DNA of 45,431 nucleotides from Thauera sp. (GTDB taxonomy: Bacteria; Pseudomonadota; Gammaproteobacteria; Burkholderiales; Rhodocyclaceae). Numbering within the stretch: the stretch's first letter is position 1; the number at the start of each line of letters is the position of its first letter. The position numbers and the translations under genes were made by a program. Below are positions 19,027 to 27,370 of the stretch, piece after piece. Location of the stretch: the NCBI GenBank assembly GCA_017302295.1, contig JAFLDS010000024.1, positions 1-45,431 of the forward strand, written 5' to 3'. Below the pieces are notes generated by a model that saw only the letters and a program-made list of their open reading frames with translations, did not search any database and was not told where the DNA came from.

Positions 19027-19982
19027 GCCGCCCGCTAAAGCTCGCCTTCATCCTCGACCCGCTCGACGCGCTGAAGGCCTACAAGGATTCCAGCATCGCC
19101 ATGATGCGTGCCGCCGCCGCCCGCGGCCACGCGGTGTGGACCATGCAGCGCGGCGCGCTGACCTGGCGCGACGGCGCGGTGGTGGCGCGCGCGCTGCCGA
19201 TTCGCCTGCTGGCCGACGATGAACGCTGGTACGAGACGCTGGGCGACGAGCAGCCAATGTCACTGGCCGACTTCGACGCGGTGCTGATGCGCCAGGATCC
19301 GCCCTTCGATTTCGAATACGTCACCGCCACCTGGCTGCTGGAAGACGCGATGCAGGCCGGCGCGCGCGTGTTCAACAACCCGCGTGCGATCCGCGACCAC
19401 TCCGAGAAGCTTGCGATCACCGAGTTTCCGCAGTTCATGGCCACCTCGCTGGTGGCGCGCGACGCGGTCGACATCCAGGCCTTCATCGACGAGCTCGGCG
19501 ACGTGATCCTGAAGCCGCTCGACGGCATGGGCGGCAGCCAGATCTTCCGCGTGCGTAAGGACGACCCCAACCGCAACGTCATCATCGAGACGCTCACCCA
19601 GGAAGGGGCGCGCACCATCATGGCGCAGCGCTACCTTCCGCAGATTTCCGAAGGTGACAAGCGTGTGCTGATCATCGGCGGAGAAGTGGTGCCCTTCTCG
19701 CTGGCGCGCATTCCGCAGGCCGGCGAGACCCGCGGCAACCTCGCCGCCGGCGGGCGTGGCGTGGCGATGCCGCTCACCGAGCGCGAACGCGAGATCGCCG
19801 AATACCTCGCCCCCATCCTGTGGGCGCGCGGCCTGCTCATCGTCGGCCTCGACGTGATCGGCGGCCACCTCACCGAGATCAACGTCACCAGCCCCACCTG
19901 CATGGTCGAGATCGCGCAGCAGCAGGGCTTCGACGTCGCCGGGCTGGTGATCACCAAGCTGGAACAGGCCTGCGGACTCTGA
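19023..19982 (+). CDS. gshB: Glutathione synthetase GshB
   Basis: This 319-residue ATP-grasp ligase adds glycine to gamma-glutamylcysteine. Family blocks are present: LKLAFILDPLDALKAYKDSS at the start, MRQDPPFDFEYVTATWLLE, NNPRAIRDHSEKL, VILKPLDGMGGSQIFRV (glycine-rich loop), and the C-terminal GLDVIGGHLTEINVTSPT, which holds the metal- and substrate-binding residues. Length and order match E. coli GshB. It overlaps gshA by 4 nt and apbE by 1 nt (TGATG), so the three are co-translated. Confidence 0.97.
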   Translation: MSRPLKLAFILDPLDALKAYKDSSIAMMRAAAARGHAVWTMQRGALTWRDGAVVARALPIRLLADDERWYETLGDEQPMSLADFDAVLMRQDPPFDFEYVTATWLLEDAMQAGARVFNNPRAIRDHSEKLAITEFPQFMATSLVARDAVDIQAFIDELGDVILKPLDGMGGSQIFRVRKDDPNRNVIIETLTQEGARTIMAQRYLPQISEGDKRVLIIGGEVVPFSLARIPQAGETRGNLAAGGRGVAMPLTEREREIAEYLAPILWARGLLIVGLDVIGGHLTEINVTSPTCMVEIAQQQGFDVAGLVITKLEQACGL

Positions 19983-21061
19983 TGCGGGCGGGCGTGCGCG
20001 GCCTCGTCCCGGGCTGGCTGCTGGTCCTGCTCGGGGCCGTGCTGCTGCTGGCGGGCTGCGCGCGGCCGCAGGTCTTCCACCGCGAGTCCTATGTGTTCGG
20101 CACCCAGGTGTCGGTCGCGGTGTATGGCGAGGATCCGGCCCAGGCGGACGCCGCCATTGGCGCGGTGCTGCGCGAGTTCGACCGCTTGCATCGCGCCTAC
20201 CACGCCTGGGAACCGTCCGAGCTGACGACGCTGAACGCGGCCATTGCTCGCGGCGAGACGGCCACCGTGTCCGACGAGCTCGCCGCGATGCTTGCCGACG
20301 CCCAGCGCCTCGCGGCAGCGGGCGACGAACTGTTCGATCCCGCGCTCGGCAGCCTCATCGAGCTATGGGGCTTCCACACCGACACCTTCGTGCCCCGCCT
20401 GCCCGACCCGGCAAAGCTGCAGGCGCTGATCGCCGCGAAGCCGCGCATGGCCGACCTTGTCATCGACGGTAATCGCGTCGCCAGCCGCAACCGCGCGGTG
20501 CAGCTCGACCTCGGCGGCTACGCCAAGGGCTACGCGCTCGACCGCGCCGCTGCGATCCTGCGCCAGCAGGGCATCGCCAGCGCGCTGATCAACATCAGCG
20601 GCAACATCCTCGCGATCGGCACCAAGGGCGGCCAGCCCTGGCGCATCGGCATTCAGGATCCGCGCCCGGGCCAGCCGCCCATCGCCACGTTGCCGCTCTA
20701 CGACGGCGAGGCCATCGGCACCTCGGGCGACTACCAACGCTTTTTCGAGGTGGACGGCCGTCGCTATTCTCACCTGCTCGACCCGCGCACCGGCGAACCC
20801 GCGCACGGCACGCACTCGCTCACCGTGCTGGTCACGCCGGCCAGCATCACCGGCGCCATGGCGCAGGAGTCGGTCGGCACCCTGTCGGACGCCGCCAGCA
20901 AGCCCGCCTTCATCGCCGGCGACGACTGGCGCGCCATGACACGCCGCTTCAAGGTCGAGCACGCGCTGCGCGTGGCGGAAGACGGCAGCGTCGAAGTGAC
21001 GAAGGCGCTGCGCGCAAGGCTGCAGTTCAGCGGCGATACCAAGGCTGCCGTCGTCGACTGA
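19982..21061 (+). CDS. apbE: FAD:protein FMN transferase ApbE (lipoprotein)
   Basis: This 359-residue enzyme transfers FMN from FAD to Thr residues of target proteins, notably RnfD and RnfG. It opens with a hydrophobic signal and a lipobox (LLAGC, Cys26), then YVFGTQVSVAVYG, LDLGGYAKGYALDRAA (FAD-binding), ALINISGNILAIG and HLLDPRTGEPA. The acidic/Thr metal-site region (GAMAQESVGTLSDA) departs from the usual order with alanine-rich residues, so exact metal ligands should be checked. It should sit on the periplasmic side of the inner membrane. Its position between gshB and the rnf operon fits supply of flavinylated Rnf subunits. Confidence 0.93.
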   Translation: MRAGVRGLVPGWLLVLLGAVLLLAGCARPQVFHRESYVFGTQVSVAVYGEDPAQADAAIGAVLREFDRLHRAYHAWEPSELTTLNAAIARGETATVSDELAAMLADAQRLAAAGDELFDPALGSLIELWGFHTDTFVPRLPDPAKLQALIAAKPRMADLVIDGNRVASRNRAVQLDLGGYAKGYALDRAAAILRQQGIASALINISGNILAIGTKGGQPWRIGIQDPRPGQPPIATLPLYDGEAIGTSGDYQRFFEVDGRRYSHLLDPRTGEPAHGTHSLTVLVTPASITGAMAQESVGTLSDAASKPAFIAGDDWRAMTRRFKVEHALRVAEDGSVEVTKALRARLQFSGDTKAAVVD

Positions 21062-21145
21062 TCCCCTGCGCCTGCTCGGGCCGCCAGCGCGCCCCGTCCG
21101 GTCTCACCTCTGGCGCGTCCGTTGCGCCGCAATGCGGCGTGAACG

Positions 21146-21159
21146 TTGATTTAGCTCAA
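21146..21159 (+). promoter_or_regulatory. FNR/ANR-type box upstream of rseC-rnf
   Basis: TTGATTTAGCTCAA matches the TTGAT-N4-ATCAA consensus at 9 of 10 defined positions. Placing its centre (21152.5) at -41.5 puts the transcription start near 21194, in an AT-rich stretch that includes AACAAT at 21185-21190. This is classic class-II FNR activator geometry and predicts induction under low oxygen. Confidence 0.65.
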
Positions 21160-21196
21160 AAGTCGCGCGAGTCCGCTGCAACGCAACAATAAATGC

Positions 21197-21221
21197 GTAT
21201 AAAGTGAAATCCACTTGATAC
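21197..21221. promoter_or_regulatory. 25-bp palindrome near predicted rnf start site
   Basis: GTAT (21197-21200) pairs with ATAC (21218-21221), and AAGTG (21202-21206) pairs with CACTT (21212-21216) around a 5-bp centre. ATGC (21193-21196) and GCAT (21224-21227) extend it with a 2-nt offset. It lies just downstream of the start site predicted from the FNR box, so it could be a repressor operator or a 5'-leader hairpin. Confidence 0.5.
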
Positions 21222-21248
21222 ACGCATACAGTGGCTGATTTTCAGACC

Positions 21249-21764
21249 ATGAACGCAGCGGAAGATCCAGGAATTTTGTCGCAAGGCTCGCTCGAAGGTG
21301 TCGCTCGGGTTGTCGCCGTGCAAGGCGATCAGGTCTGGGTCGAGCCTGAGCAGGGCGGAAGCTGCGGCGGCTGCGCATCGGCGGCGAACTGCGGCTCCAA
21401 GGGCATCGGCACGCTGGCCAGCCGCCTCGAAGGGCGCCGTTTCTTCCTCGAGCGTGAGGACGGCGACGGGCTCGGTGAGTTGCGCGTCGGCGAGCGCCTC
21501 GTCATCACCTTCGGCGAACAGTCCGTCTCGGCAGTGGCGCTGCTTGCCTATGGCCTGCCGCTGGTCGGCGCCTTGAGCGCTGCGGTGTTCACGCAGGAAC
21601 TCGCCGGGCGCGACGGCTACACCCTGCTTGCCGCGATCGCCGGACTCGGCCTCGGCTTCGCGTTGATGAAGATCGTCGCCGGCCGCCTCAAGGCGCGCGG
21701 GCGTCTCACCCCGCGCGTCGTTCGGCGCCTGTCGTCGGCCGCGATCCTTTCATCGGGACATTGA
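21249..21764 (+). CDS. rseC: RseC/MucC-family protein
   Basis: This protein has 171 residues from ATG 21249. A GTG at 21231 would add six residues; neither start has a strong ribosome-binding site. An N-terminal soluble part carries the cysteine cluster SCGGCASAANCGSKG (CxxC plus a third Cys) typical of RseC, followed by two hydrophobic helices (SAVALLAYGLPLVGALSAAV and YTLLAAIAGLGLGFALMKIV) and a basic tail. RseC proteins affect the sigma-E pathway and, in E. coli, belong with the Rsx (Rnf) complex that reduces SoxR. Being first gene of the rnf operon here supports a link to Rnf function. It ends 3 bp before rnfA. Confidence 0.85.
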   Translation: MNAAEDPGILSQGSLEGVARVVAVQGDQVWVEPEQGGSCGGCASAANCGSKGIGTLASRLEGRRFFLEREDGDGLGELRVGERLVITFGEQSVSAVALLAYGLPLVGALSAAVFTQELAGRDGYTLLAAIAGLGLGFALMKIVAGRLKARGRLTPRVVRRLSSAAILSSGH

Positions 21765-21767
21765 ACC

Positions 21768-22346
21768 ATGCGCGAATACCTGCTGATGATGGTCAGCGCC
21801 GCCCTCGTCAACAACGTGATCCTGGCGCGCTTTCTCGGCCTGTGCTCCTTCCTCGGCGTCACCACCCGCGTCGACACCGCGCTTGGCATGGGGGTGGCCA
21901 CCACCTTCGTCATCACCGTGTCGTCGATGGCCGACTGGGCGGTCGAAACCTGGCTGCTCGAGCCCCACGGGCTGCTCTACCTGCGCACGGTGACCTTCAT
22001 CCTCGTCATCGCCGCGGCGGTGCAATTCACCGAGATGACGGTGCGCAAGCTGTCGCCCGCGCTGTTCCAGATGCTGGGCATCTACCTGCCCCTGATCACC
22101 ACCAACTGCGCGGTGCTCGGCGTCGCCCTGCTGCTGGTCGAAGGGCGCATGAGCTTCCTGAATAGCGTGCTGTTCGCGTTCTTTTCCTCGCTCGGCTACA
22201 GCCTGGTCATGGTGATCTTTGCCGGCCTGCGCGAACGGCTCGCGCTGGCCGACGCGCCGCGGCTGTTCGCGGGGCCGCCGCTCGCTTTCATCACCGCCAG
22301 CCTGCTGGCGCTGGCGTTCATGGGTTTTTCGGGGATCAGCGCGTAG
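21768..22346 (+). CDS. rnfA: Rnf electron transport complex subunit RnfA
   Basis: This 192-residue membrane protein has six predicted helices. Family motifs are [18 protein letters not shown] near the N-terminus and [13 protein letters not shown] in the middle; the conserved Cys residues in LGLC and TTNC are thought to hold an intramembrane iron-sulfur cluster shared with RnfE. It pairs with RnfE by inverted topology. A ribosome-binding site (GGGA) lies upstream of the ATG, which follows the rseC stop by 3 bp. Confidence 0.97.
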   Translation: MREYLLMMVSAALVNNVILARFLGLCSFLGVTTRVDTALGMGVATTFVITVSSMADWAVETWLLEPHGLLYLRTVTFILVIAAAVQFTEMTVRKLSPALFQMLGIYLPLITTNCAVLGVALLLVEGRMSFLNSVLFAFFSSLGYSLVMVIFAGLRERLALADAPRLFAGPPLAFITASLLALAFMGFSGISA

Positions 22347-22375
22347 GTGCGCGGTCGATCCTGAGGAGTGCACAA

Positions 22376-22960
22376 ATGATCTTCGCAATTGCAATGCTGT
22401 GCGGCCTGGGCGTCGTGCTCGGGGCCATCCTGGGCGTGGCTGCAAAGTGGCTGGCGGTCGAGGAGAACCCGATCGAGGCCGAGCTGCAGGCCATGCTGCC
22501 GGGTTCGCAGTGCGGCCAGTGCGGATACGTCGGCTGCGCGCAGGCGGCGGCCGCGCTGGCCCGCGGCGAGGCGCCGGTGACCCTGTGCCCGCCGGGCGGC
22601 AGGGCGGTTGCCGAAGCGCTGGCGAAGAAGCTCGGCGTCAAGGCCGCGCTGGACGGTCACGTCGAGAAGGGGCCGCAATACGCCTACATCCATGCCGAGC
22701 GCTGCTACGGCTGCACCCGCTGCGTGCCCGAGTGCAATGTCGACGCCATCATCGGCGCGACCAAGCAGATGCACGACGTCATCACCGACCTCTGCCACGG
22801 CTGCGGCAAGTGCGCCCTCGTCTGTCCGACCGAAGGTATCGAGATGCGCCCGGTGCCGACGACGGTGTCGTCCTGGCACTGGCCCAAGCCCGCGCGCATC
22901 GGGTCGGGTCAGGTTGTTTCCGGCCACACTGTGTCGGGCCACGTTGTCCCCGGCCACTGA
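22376..22960 (+). CDS. rnfB: Rnf complex ferredoxin subunit RnfB
   Basis: This 194-residue iron-sulfur protein is anchored by one N-terminal helix (1-24). It has a [4Fe-4S] motif SQCGQCGYVGCAQAA with a distal Cys (LCPPGG), then two ferredoxin motifs CYGCTRCVPECN (110-121) and CHGCGKCALVCP (140-151). It takes or gives electrons to soluble ferredoxin. The last 16 residues are three tandem pentapeptides (VVSGH, TVSGH, VVPGH), an unusual His-bearing tail. A GGAG ribosome-binding site precedes the ATG. Confidence 0.97.
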   Translation: MIFAIAMLCGLGVVLGAILGVAAKWLAVEENPIEAELQAMLPGSQCGQCGYVGCAQAAAALARGEAPVTLCPPGGRAVAEALAKKLGVKAALDGHVEKGPQYAYIHAERCYGCTRCVPECNVDAIIGATKQMHDVITDLCHGCGKCALVCPTEGIEMRPVPTTVSSWHWPKPARIGSGQVVSGHTVSGHVVPGH

Positions 22961-22969
22961 GAGGCGGCG

Positions 22970-24433
22970 ATGAAGATCTTCGACATTCCGGGCGGCGTGC
23001 ACCCGGCATACCGCAAGGAGCTCACCGCCGAAGAGGCGATTCGCGTCCTGCCCATGCCCGCGCGTTGCTACATCCCGCTGCAGCAGCATGTGGGCGCCAT
23101 GTCGGTGCCCATCGTCGCGGTCGGCGACCGCGTTGCCAAGGGGCAGGTGCTGTGCGTCCGGCAAGGCACGATGTCGGCCACCCAGCATGCGCCGACCTCG
23201 GGCCAGATCGTCGCCATCGAATCCGTCACCGCGCCGCACGCCTCCGGGCTCGCGCAGGAGACGATCGTGATCGAGTCCGACGGCGAGGATGAGTGGGGTG
23301 AGCTGCCCGAGCCGATCGATGATCCGTTTGCGGTCGACCCGCAGCGGATCATCGACCGCGTCGCCACCTCGGGGATCGTCGGCCTCGGCGGGGCCATCTT
23401 CCCGTCAGCGATCAAGCTCGGGATGGGCAAGCAGTACAAGCTCGACACCCTGCTGATCAACGGCGCCGAGTGCGAGCCCTACCTCACCTGCGACGACCGC
23501 GTGATGCGCGAGCATGCGGACGAGATCATCGACGGTGCCCGCATCATGGCCCATGCGCTCGGCGTCGGGCGCATCTTCATCGCCGTCGAGCAGAACAAGC
23601 CGCAGGCCATCGCCCGTCTCGAGCAGGCCGCCCGCGCGTGGCCGTCGATCAGCGTGGTGGGCGTGCCGATCCGCTATCCGGTGGGCTATGCGCAGCACCT
23701 CACCAAGATCGTCACCGGCCGTGAGACCCCCGCCGAGCACCGCAACGCGGAAGTCGGCGTGGTCACCCACAACGTTGCCACCGCCCGCGCCGTGCACCAT
23801 GCGGTGCGCTTCGGCCGCCCGCTGATCTCGCGCGTGGTGACGGTGACGGGTGGCGCGGTGCGGCGCCCGTCCAACCTGGAGGTGCCGATCGGCGCGCTCG
23901 TGTCGACGCTCGTGGCCGCCTGCGACGGCTTTTCGTGCGAGCCCAAGCAGCTCGTGCTCGGCGGCCCGATGATGGGGCAGCCGCTGCCCAGCCTGGAGGT
24001 TCCGGTCGTCAAGGGCACGGCTGGCGTGCTGGCGCTCTCCGCGGCGGAAGTCGTCGAGGCGCGGGAGCGCCCCTGCATCCGCTGCGGCAGTTGCGTGAGC
24101 GTGTGTCCCTGCGGCCTCTCGCCGGTGGACATGGCAGCGCTGATCCGCAAGGACAAGCTCGATGCCGCAGCCAAGCTCTTCGTAGGCGATTGCATTGGTT
24201 GCGGCAGCTGCTCGTGGGTGTGTCCATCCCACATTCCGCTGGTCCAGTATTTCAACTACGCCAACGGCGTGTTGGCCGAGCAGGATCGGCAGCGCCGCAA
24301 GAACGACCGCACCCGGACGCTGGCCGAGTCCCACGCCCTGCGTGTCGAGGCGCTCGAAAAAGCCAAGAAGGAAGCGCGCGCCGGCAAGGCCGCAGCCGCG
24401 GAAGTGGCGACCTCGGAGGCGGTGAGTCCATGA
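22970..24433 (+). CDS. rnfC: Rnf complex NADH-interacting subunit RnfC
   Basis: This 487-residue peripheral subunit shares an NADH/FMN-binding fold with the 51-kDa subunit of complex I (GIVGLGGAIFPSAIKL and LLINGAECEPYLTCDDR) and has two C-terminal [4Fe-4S] ferredoxin motifs, CIRCGSCVSVCPCGL (about 369-383) and CIGCGSCSWVCPSHIPL (about 407-423). It ends in a charged helical tail (KKEARAGKAAAAEVATSEAV), shorter than the very long Ala-rich tail of E. coli RsxC. It follows rnfB by 9 bp and overlaps rnfD by 4 nt. Confidence 0.97.
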   Translation: MKIFDIPGGVHPAYRKELTAEEAIRVLPMPARCYIPLQQHVGAMSVPIVAVGDRVAKGQVLCVRQGTMSATQHAPTSGQIVAIESVTAPHASGLAQETIVIESDGEDEWGELPEPIDDPFAVDPQRIIDRVATSGIVGLGGAIFPSAIKLGMGKQYKLDTLLINGAECEPYLTCDDRVMREHADEIIDGARIMAHALGVGRIFIAVEQNKPQAIARLEQAARAWPSISVVGVPIRYPVGYAQHLTKIVTGRETPAEHRNAEVGVVTHNVATARAVHHAVRFGRPLISRVVTVTGGAVRRPSNLEVPIGALVSTLVAACDGFSCEPKQLVLGGPMMGQPLPSLEVPVVKGTAGVLALSAAEVVEARERPCIRCGSCVSVCPCGLSPVDMAALIRKDKLDAAAKLFVGDCIGCGSCSWVCPSHIPLVQYFNYANGVLAEQDRQRRKNDRTRTLAESHALRVEALEKAKKEARAGKAAAAEVATSEAVSP

Positions 24434-25506
24434 ACGCAAACACGCTGAAGGCCGCGCCCTTCTCCCACGCCGGCAACGGCGTCGCGCGCACCATGAACCT
24501 GGTGATGCTGGCGCTAATGCCGGCCACGCTGTTCAATTTCTGGCTGTTCGGCGGCCCCGCCATCCTGCTGTTCGCCATCACCGTCGGCGCCTGCGTCGGT
24601 ATCGAGGCGCTGTGCCTGTCGTGGGCGGAAAAGGAGGTGGGCTTCTACCTCAAGGACGGCTCGGCCGTGCTCACCGGATGGCTGCTGGCGATGAGCCTGC
24701 CGCCCTGGGCTCCGTGGTGGACCGGCATCTTCGGCGCGGTGGTGGCGATCGGTATCACCAAGCACGCGTATGGCGGAATCGGCCAGAACCTGTTCAACCC
24801 GGCGATGGTGGCGCGCGTGGCCCTGTTGGTCTCGTTCCCTGTCGCCATGACCACCTGGGTCGCGCCGCATCCGATGCTGTCGGGCGCGGCGCCGGGGCTG
24901 GCGGACAGCCTCGCCATCACCCTGGGGTCGGGCGTGCCCGATGCCATGACGGCCGCCACCCAGCTCGGGCACGTCAAGACGGAGCTGTCGCGGGGCATTC
25001 CGGTCATCGAGTCGGCGCAGACCGTGCCGGCGGTCACCGACCTGATCTTCGGCGTGCGCTCGGGCAGCCTGGGCGAGACTTCGGCGCTGCTGCTCGTCGT
25101 CGGCGGCCTGTTCCTCATCGCCACCCGCGTCATCTCCTGGCACATCCCCGCCGCGCTGGTGGCGGGCGTCGTGCTGCCGGCAGCGCTGGCGAGCTGGGCC
25201 GATCCGGCGCGCTACGCCGGTCCGCTGTTCCATCTCTTCTCGGGCGCAACCTTCCTCGGCGCCTTCTTCATCGCCACCGACTACGTCACCTCGCCGGCGA
25301 CGAATGCCGGCAAGCTGATCTTCGGCCTGGGCTGCGGGCTGCTGACCTGGCTGATCCGCACCTACGCCGGCTATCCGGAGGGGATGGCGTTCGCCGTGCT
25401 GCTGATGAACGCGCTCTCGCCCATCATCGACCAATACACCCGCCCGCGCGTGTTCGGCCGCGACCGCGGCGGCAAGCCGCTCGTGTTCGACGGGAGGCTG
25501 AAATGA
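24430..25506 (+). CDS. rnfD: Rnf complex flavoprotein subunit RnfD
   Basis: This 358-residue integral membrane subunit has about ten helices. The FMN attachment motif is best placed at DAMTAATQL with Thr177 as the acceptor for ApbE-transferred FMN. Other conserved blocks are GGIGQNLFNPAMVARV, GSLGETSALLLVVGGLFL and SGATFLGAFFIATDYVTSP. It starts at ATG 24430, overlapping rnfC by 4 nt, and overlaps rnfG by 4 nt at its end. It carries electrons across the membrane and is thought to couple this to ion movement. Confidence 0.96.
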   Translation: MNANTLKAAPFSHAGNGVARTMNLVMLALMPATLFNFWLFGGPAILLFAITVGACVGIEALCLSWAEKEVGFYLKDGSAVLTGWLLAMSLPPWAPWWTGIFGAVVAIGITKHAYGGIGQNLFNPAMVARVALLVSFPVAMTTWVAPHPMLSGAAPGLADSLAITLGSGVPDAMTAATQLGHVKTELSRGIPVIESAQTVPAVTDLIFGVRSGSLGETSALLLVVGGLFLIATRVISWHIPAALVAGVVLPAALASWADPARYAGPLFHLFSGATFLGAFFIATDYVTSPATNAGKLIFGLGCGLLTWLIRTYAGYPEGMAFAVLLMNALSPIIDQYTRPRVFGRDRGGKPLVFDGRLK

Positions 25507-26120
25507 AGCTCGGAACCCTGCGCCACGCGCTGATCCTCGGCGCCTTCTGCCTCGGCTTCGGCGTCATCCTCGCCAGCACCGAGAACTTTGCCGCGGGCGA
25601 TATCGCCGACCGCAGGATGGAAGACCGCCTGGCCTCTCTGGCGCAGGTGCTGCCCGCCGACCGCTACGACAACAACCCGCTGCAGAGCACGCTGACGCTC
25701 GCCGATGCGGAGGGCAAGCCGGTCGTGGTCTATCGCGCGCTGCAGCAGGGGAAGCTCGTCGGCGTCGCCTACGAGATCCGCGGCAGCGGCTACGCCGGCG
25801 AGATCCGGCTGATGATGGGCGTCGACGTGCAGGGCCGGATCTTCGGCGTGCGGGTGCTCTCGCACAAGGAAACCCCGGGCCTGGGCGACAAGATGGAAAT
25901 CAAGAAGAGCGCATGGATCGACCGTTTCTCCGGCCTGTCCCTGGCCGCTCCGCTGCCCGAACGCTGGAAGGTGAGGAAGGACGGCGGCGATTTCGACCAA
26001 TTCACCGGCGCGACGATCACCCCGCGCGCCGTCGTCGGCGCGGTGAAGCGCGGACTCGAGTTCTTTGCGGCCAACCAGGCCTCGCTGCTGGCCGCGCCTT
26101 CGCCTGAGGAAAAGTCATGA
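25503..26120 (+). CDS. rnfG: Rnf complex flavoprotein subunit RnfG
   Basis: This 205-residue subunit has one N-terminal helix (HALILGAFCLGFGVILAS) and a periplasmic FMN-binding domain. The flavinylation motif DQFTGATIT (165-173) has Thr171 as FMN acceptor, the second expected target of the nearby ApbE. VRVLSHKETPGLGDKM is the usual RnfG/NqrC block. Overlaps with rnfD (4 nt) and rnfE (4 nt) show tight coupling. Confidence 0.96.
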   Translation: MKLGTLRHALILGAFCLGFGVILASTENFAAGDIADRRMEDRLASLAQVLPADRYDNNPLQSTLTLADAEGKPVVVYRALQQGKLVGVAYEIRGSGYAGEIRLMMGVDVQGRIFGVRVLSHKETPGLGDKMEIKKSAWIDRFSGLSLAAPLPERWKVRKDGGDFDQFTGATITPRAVVGAVKRGLEFFAANQASLLAAPSPEEKS

Positions 26121-26791
26121 GCACCGACTACCGACGCATCGTCCGCGACGGCCTGTGGGACAACAACGGCGTGCTCGCCATGCTGCTGGGCATGTGCCCC
26201 AGCATGGCGATGACGACCAGCGCCACCAACGGCTTCGGCATGGGCGTCGCCACCGCGGTGGTGATGGCCGCCTCGAGCCTGCTGGTGGCGACCTTCCGCA
26301 GCCGCATCACCCAGGAGGTGCGCATCCCCGTTTTCATCCTGATCGTCGCCGCCATGGTGACGCTGGTCGACCTGGCCATGAACGCGTGGATGCATGAGAT
26401 GTACAAGGTGCTCGGCCTGTTCATCCCGCTGATCGTGTCCAACTGCCTGCCCCTCGCACGGCTGGAAGCGTTCGCCGCCAAGGAGCCGGTGCTGCCCTCG
26501 CTGGTGGATGGCATCGCCATGGGGCTCGGCTTCACCCTCGCGCTCACCGCCATCGGCGCCGTGCGTGAAGTCCTCGGCTCCGGCACCCTGTTCGCCGACG
26601 CCTCGCTGCTGCTGGGGCCGGCCTTCCAGTTCCTCGAGCTGCACCTGCTGCCCGCCGAATCGAACGTCCTGATGATGATCCTGCCGCCGGGCGGCTTCCT
26701 CGTCACCGGCTTCCTCATCGTCGGCAAGCGCATGCTCGACCTGCGCGCTGGCAAGGAAATCCAGATGGGCGGCGCGCATAGCGTCGCGTAA
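26117..26791 (+). CDS. rnfE: Rnf electron transport complex subunit RnfE
   Basis: This 224-residue membrane protein is related to RnfA. Blocks are DGLWDNNGVLAMLLGMCPSMAMT with a conserved Cys, and GLFIPLIVSNCLPLARLEAFA with the second Cys of the proposed intramembrane cluster. About six helices are predicted. It overlaps rnfG by 4 nt and ends 11 bp before rnfH. Confidence 0.97.
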   Translation: MSTDYRRIVRDGLWDNNGVLAMLLGMCPSMAMTTSATNGFGMGVATAVVMAASSLLVATFRSRITQEVRIPVFILIVAAMVTLVDLAMNAWMHEMYKVLGLFIPLIVSNCLPLARLEAFAAKEPVLPSLVDGIAMGLGFTLALTAIGAVREVLGSGTLFADASLLLGPAFQFLELHLLPAESNVLMMILPPGGFLVTGFLIVGKRMLDLRAGKEIQMGGAHSVA

Positions 26792-26802
26792 GGGGGCAGG
26801 CC

Positions 26803-27072
26803 ATGAAGATTTCGATCGCCTACGCGGTGCCGGGCCGGCAGGTCCTCCAGACCGTGGACGTGCCGGAGGACGCGACCTTGCGCGAAGCCATCGAACGCTC
26901 CGGCATCCTGGAGCAGCTGCCGCGCTTCGACTTCGACAAGCAGAAAGCCGGCATCTGGGGCAAGGTCAAGCCCTATGACACCAAGGTCGCCGCGGGCGAC
27001 CGCGTCGAGCTCTATCACCCGGTCACCATCGACCCAAAGAGCATCCCCAAGAAGAAGGCGTCGGCGGAATAA
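26803..27072 (+). CDS. rnfH: RnfH-family ubiquitin-like protein
   Basis: This 89-residue protein matches RnfH: KISIAYAVPGRQVLQTVDVP, ATLREAIERSGILEQ, IWGKVKPYDTKVAAGDRVELYHPVTIDPK. The fold is beta-grasp (ubiquitin-like); it has no established role in Rnf assembly, although it is often the last gene of rnf operons, as here. The C-terminus is Lys-rich (SIPKKKASAE). Confidence 0.94.
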   Translation: MKISIAYAVPGRQVLQTVDVPEDATLREAIERSGILEQLPRFDFDKQKAGIWGKVKPYDTKVAAGDRVELYHPVTIDPKSIPKKKASAE

Positions 27073-27370
27073 CCAGGCCGAGCGGCGCAGCGCATTCGAG
27101 GAGGAAGCGCAGACGCGGCTGTTTCGACTGGTCATCGGCCGGCGCACGCATGGCTGCGTGGCGCTCTACCGCTGCGCGGGCCAAAAAATCCGGGCTGCCC
27201 CAATTACTCACTTCGCCGATACACCCTCCCTCCAGTGGTTTAGCATCCTGACGTAGTCGCTCGACAAACGGGGAGGGCCGGAACGAAGCTCGTCTCCACG
27301 CTTGTCGCCGACTGGGCGCCGACGGCAGTCCACGCGGCGCAACCGACGCGCATTCAGGGAGACCATTGCG
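27073..27370. other. Intergenic region after rnfH
   Basis: No convincing gene is visible in these 298 bp. A bulged hairpin, GCGCACGCA (27142-27150) with TGCGT-G-GCGC (27155-27164), could help end the rnf transcript, though no T-run follows. AGGGAG just before 27371 is the ribosome-binding site of the next gene. No FNR-like or sigma-54-like site was seen. Confidence 0.4.
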
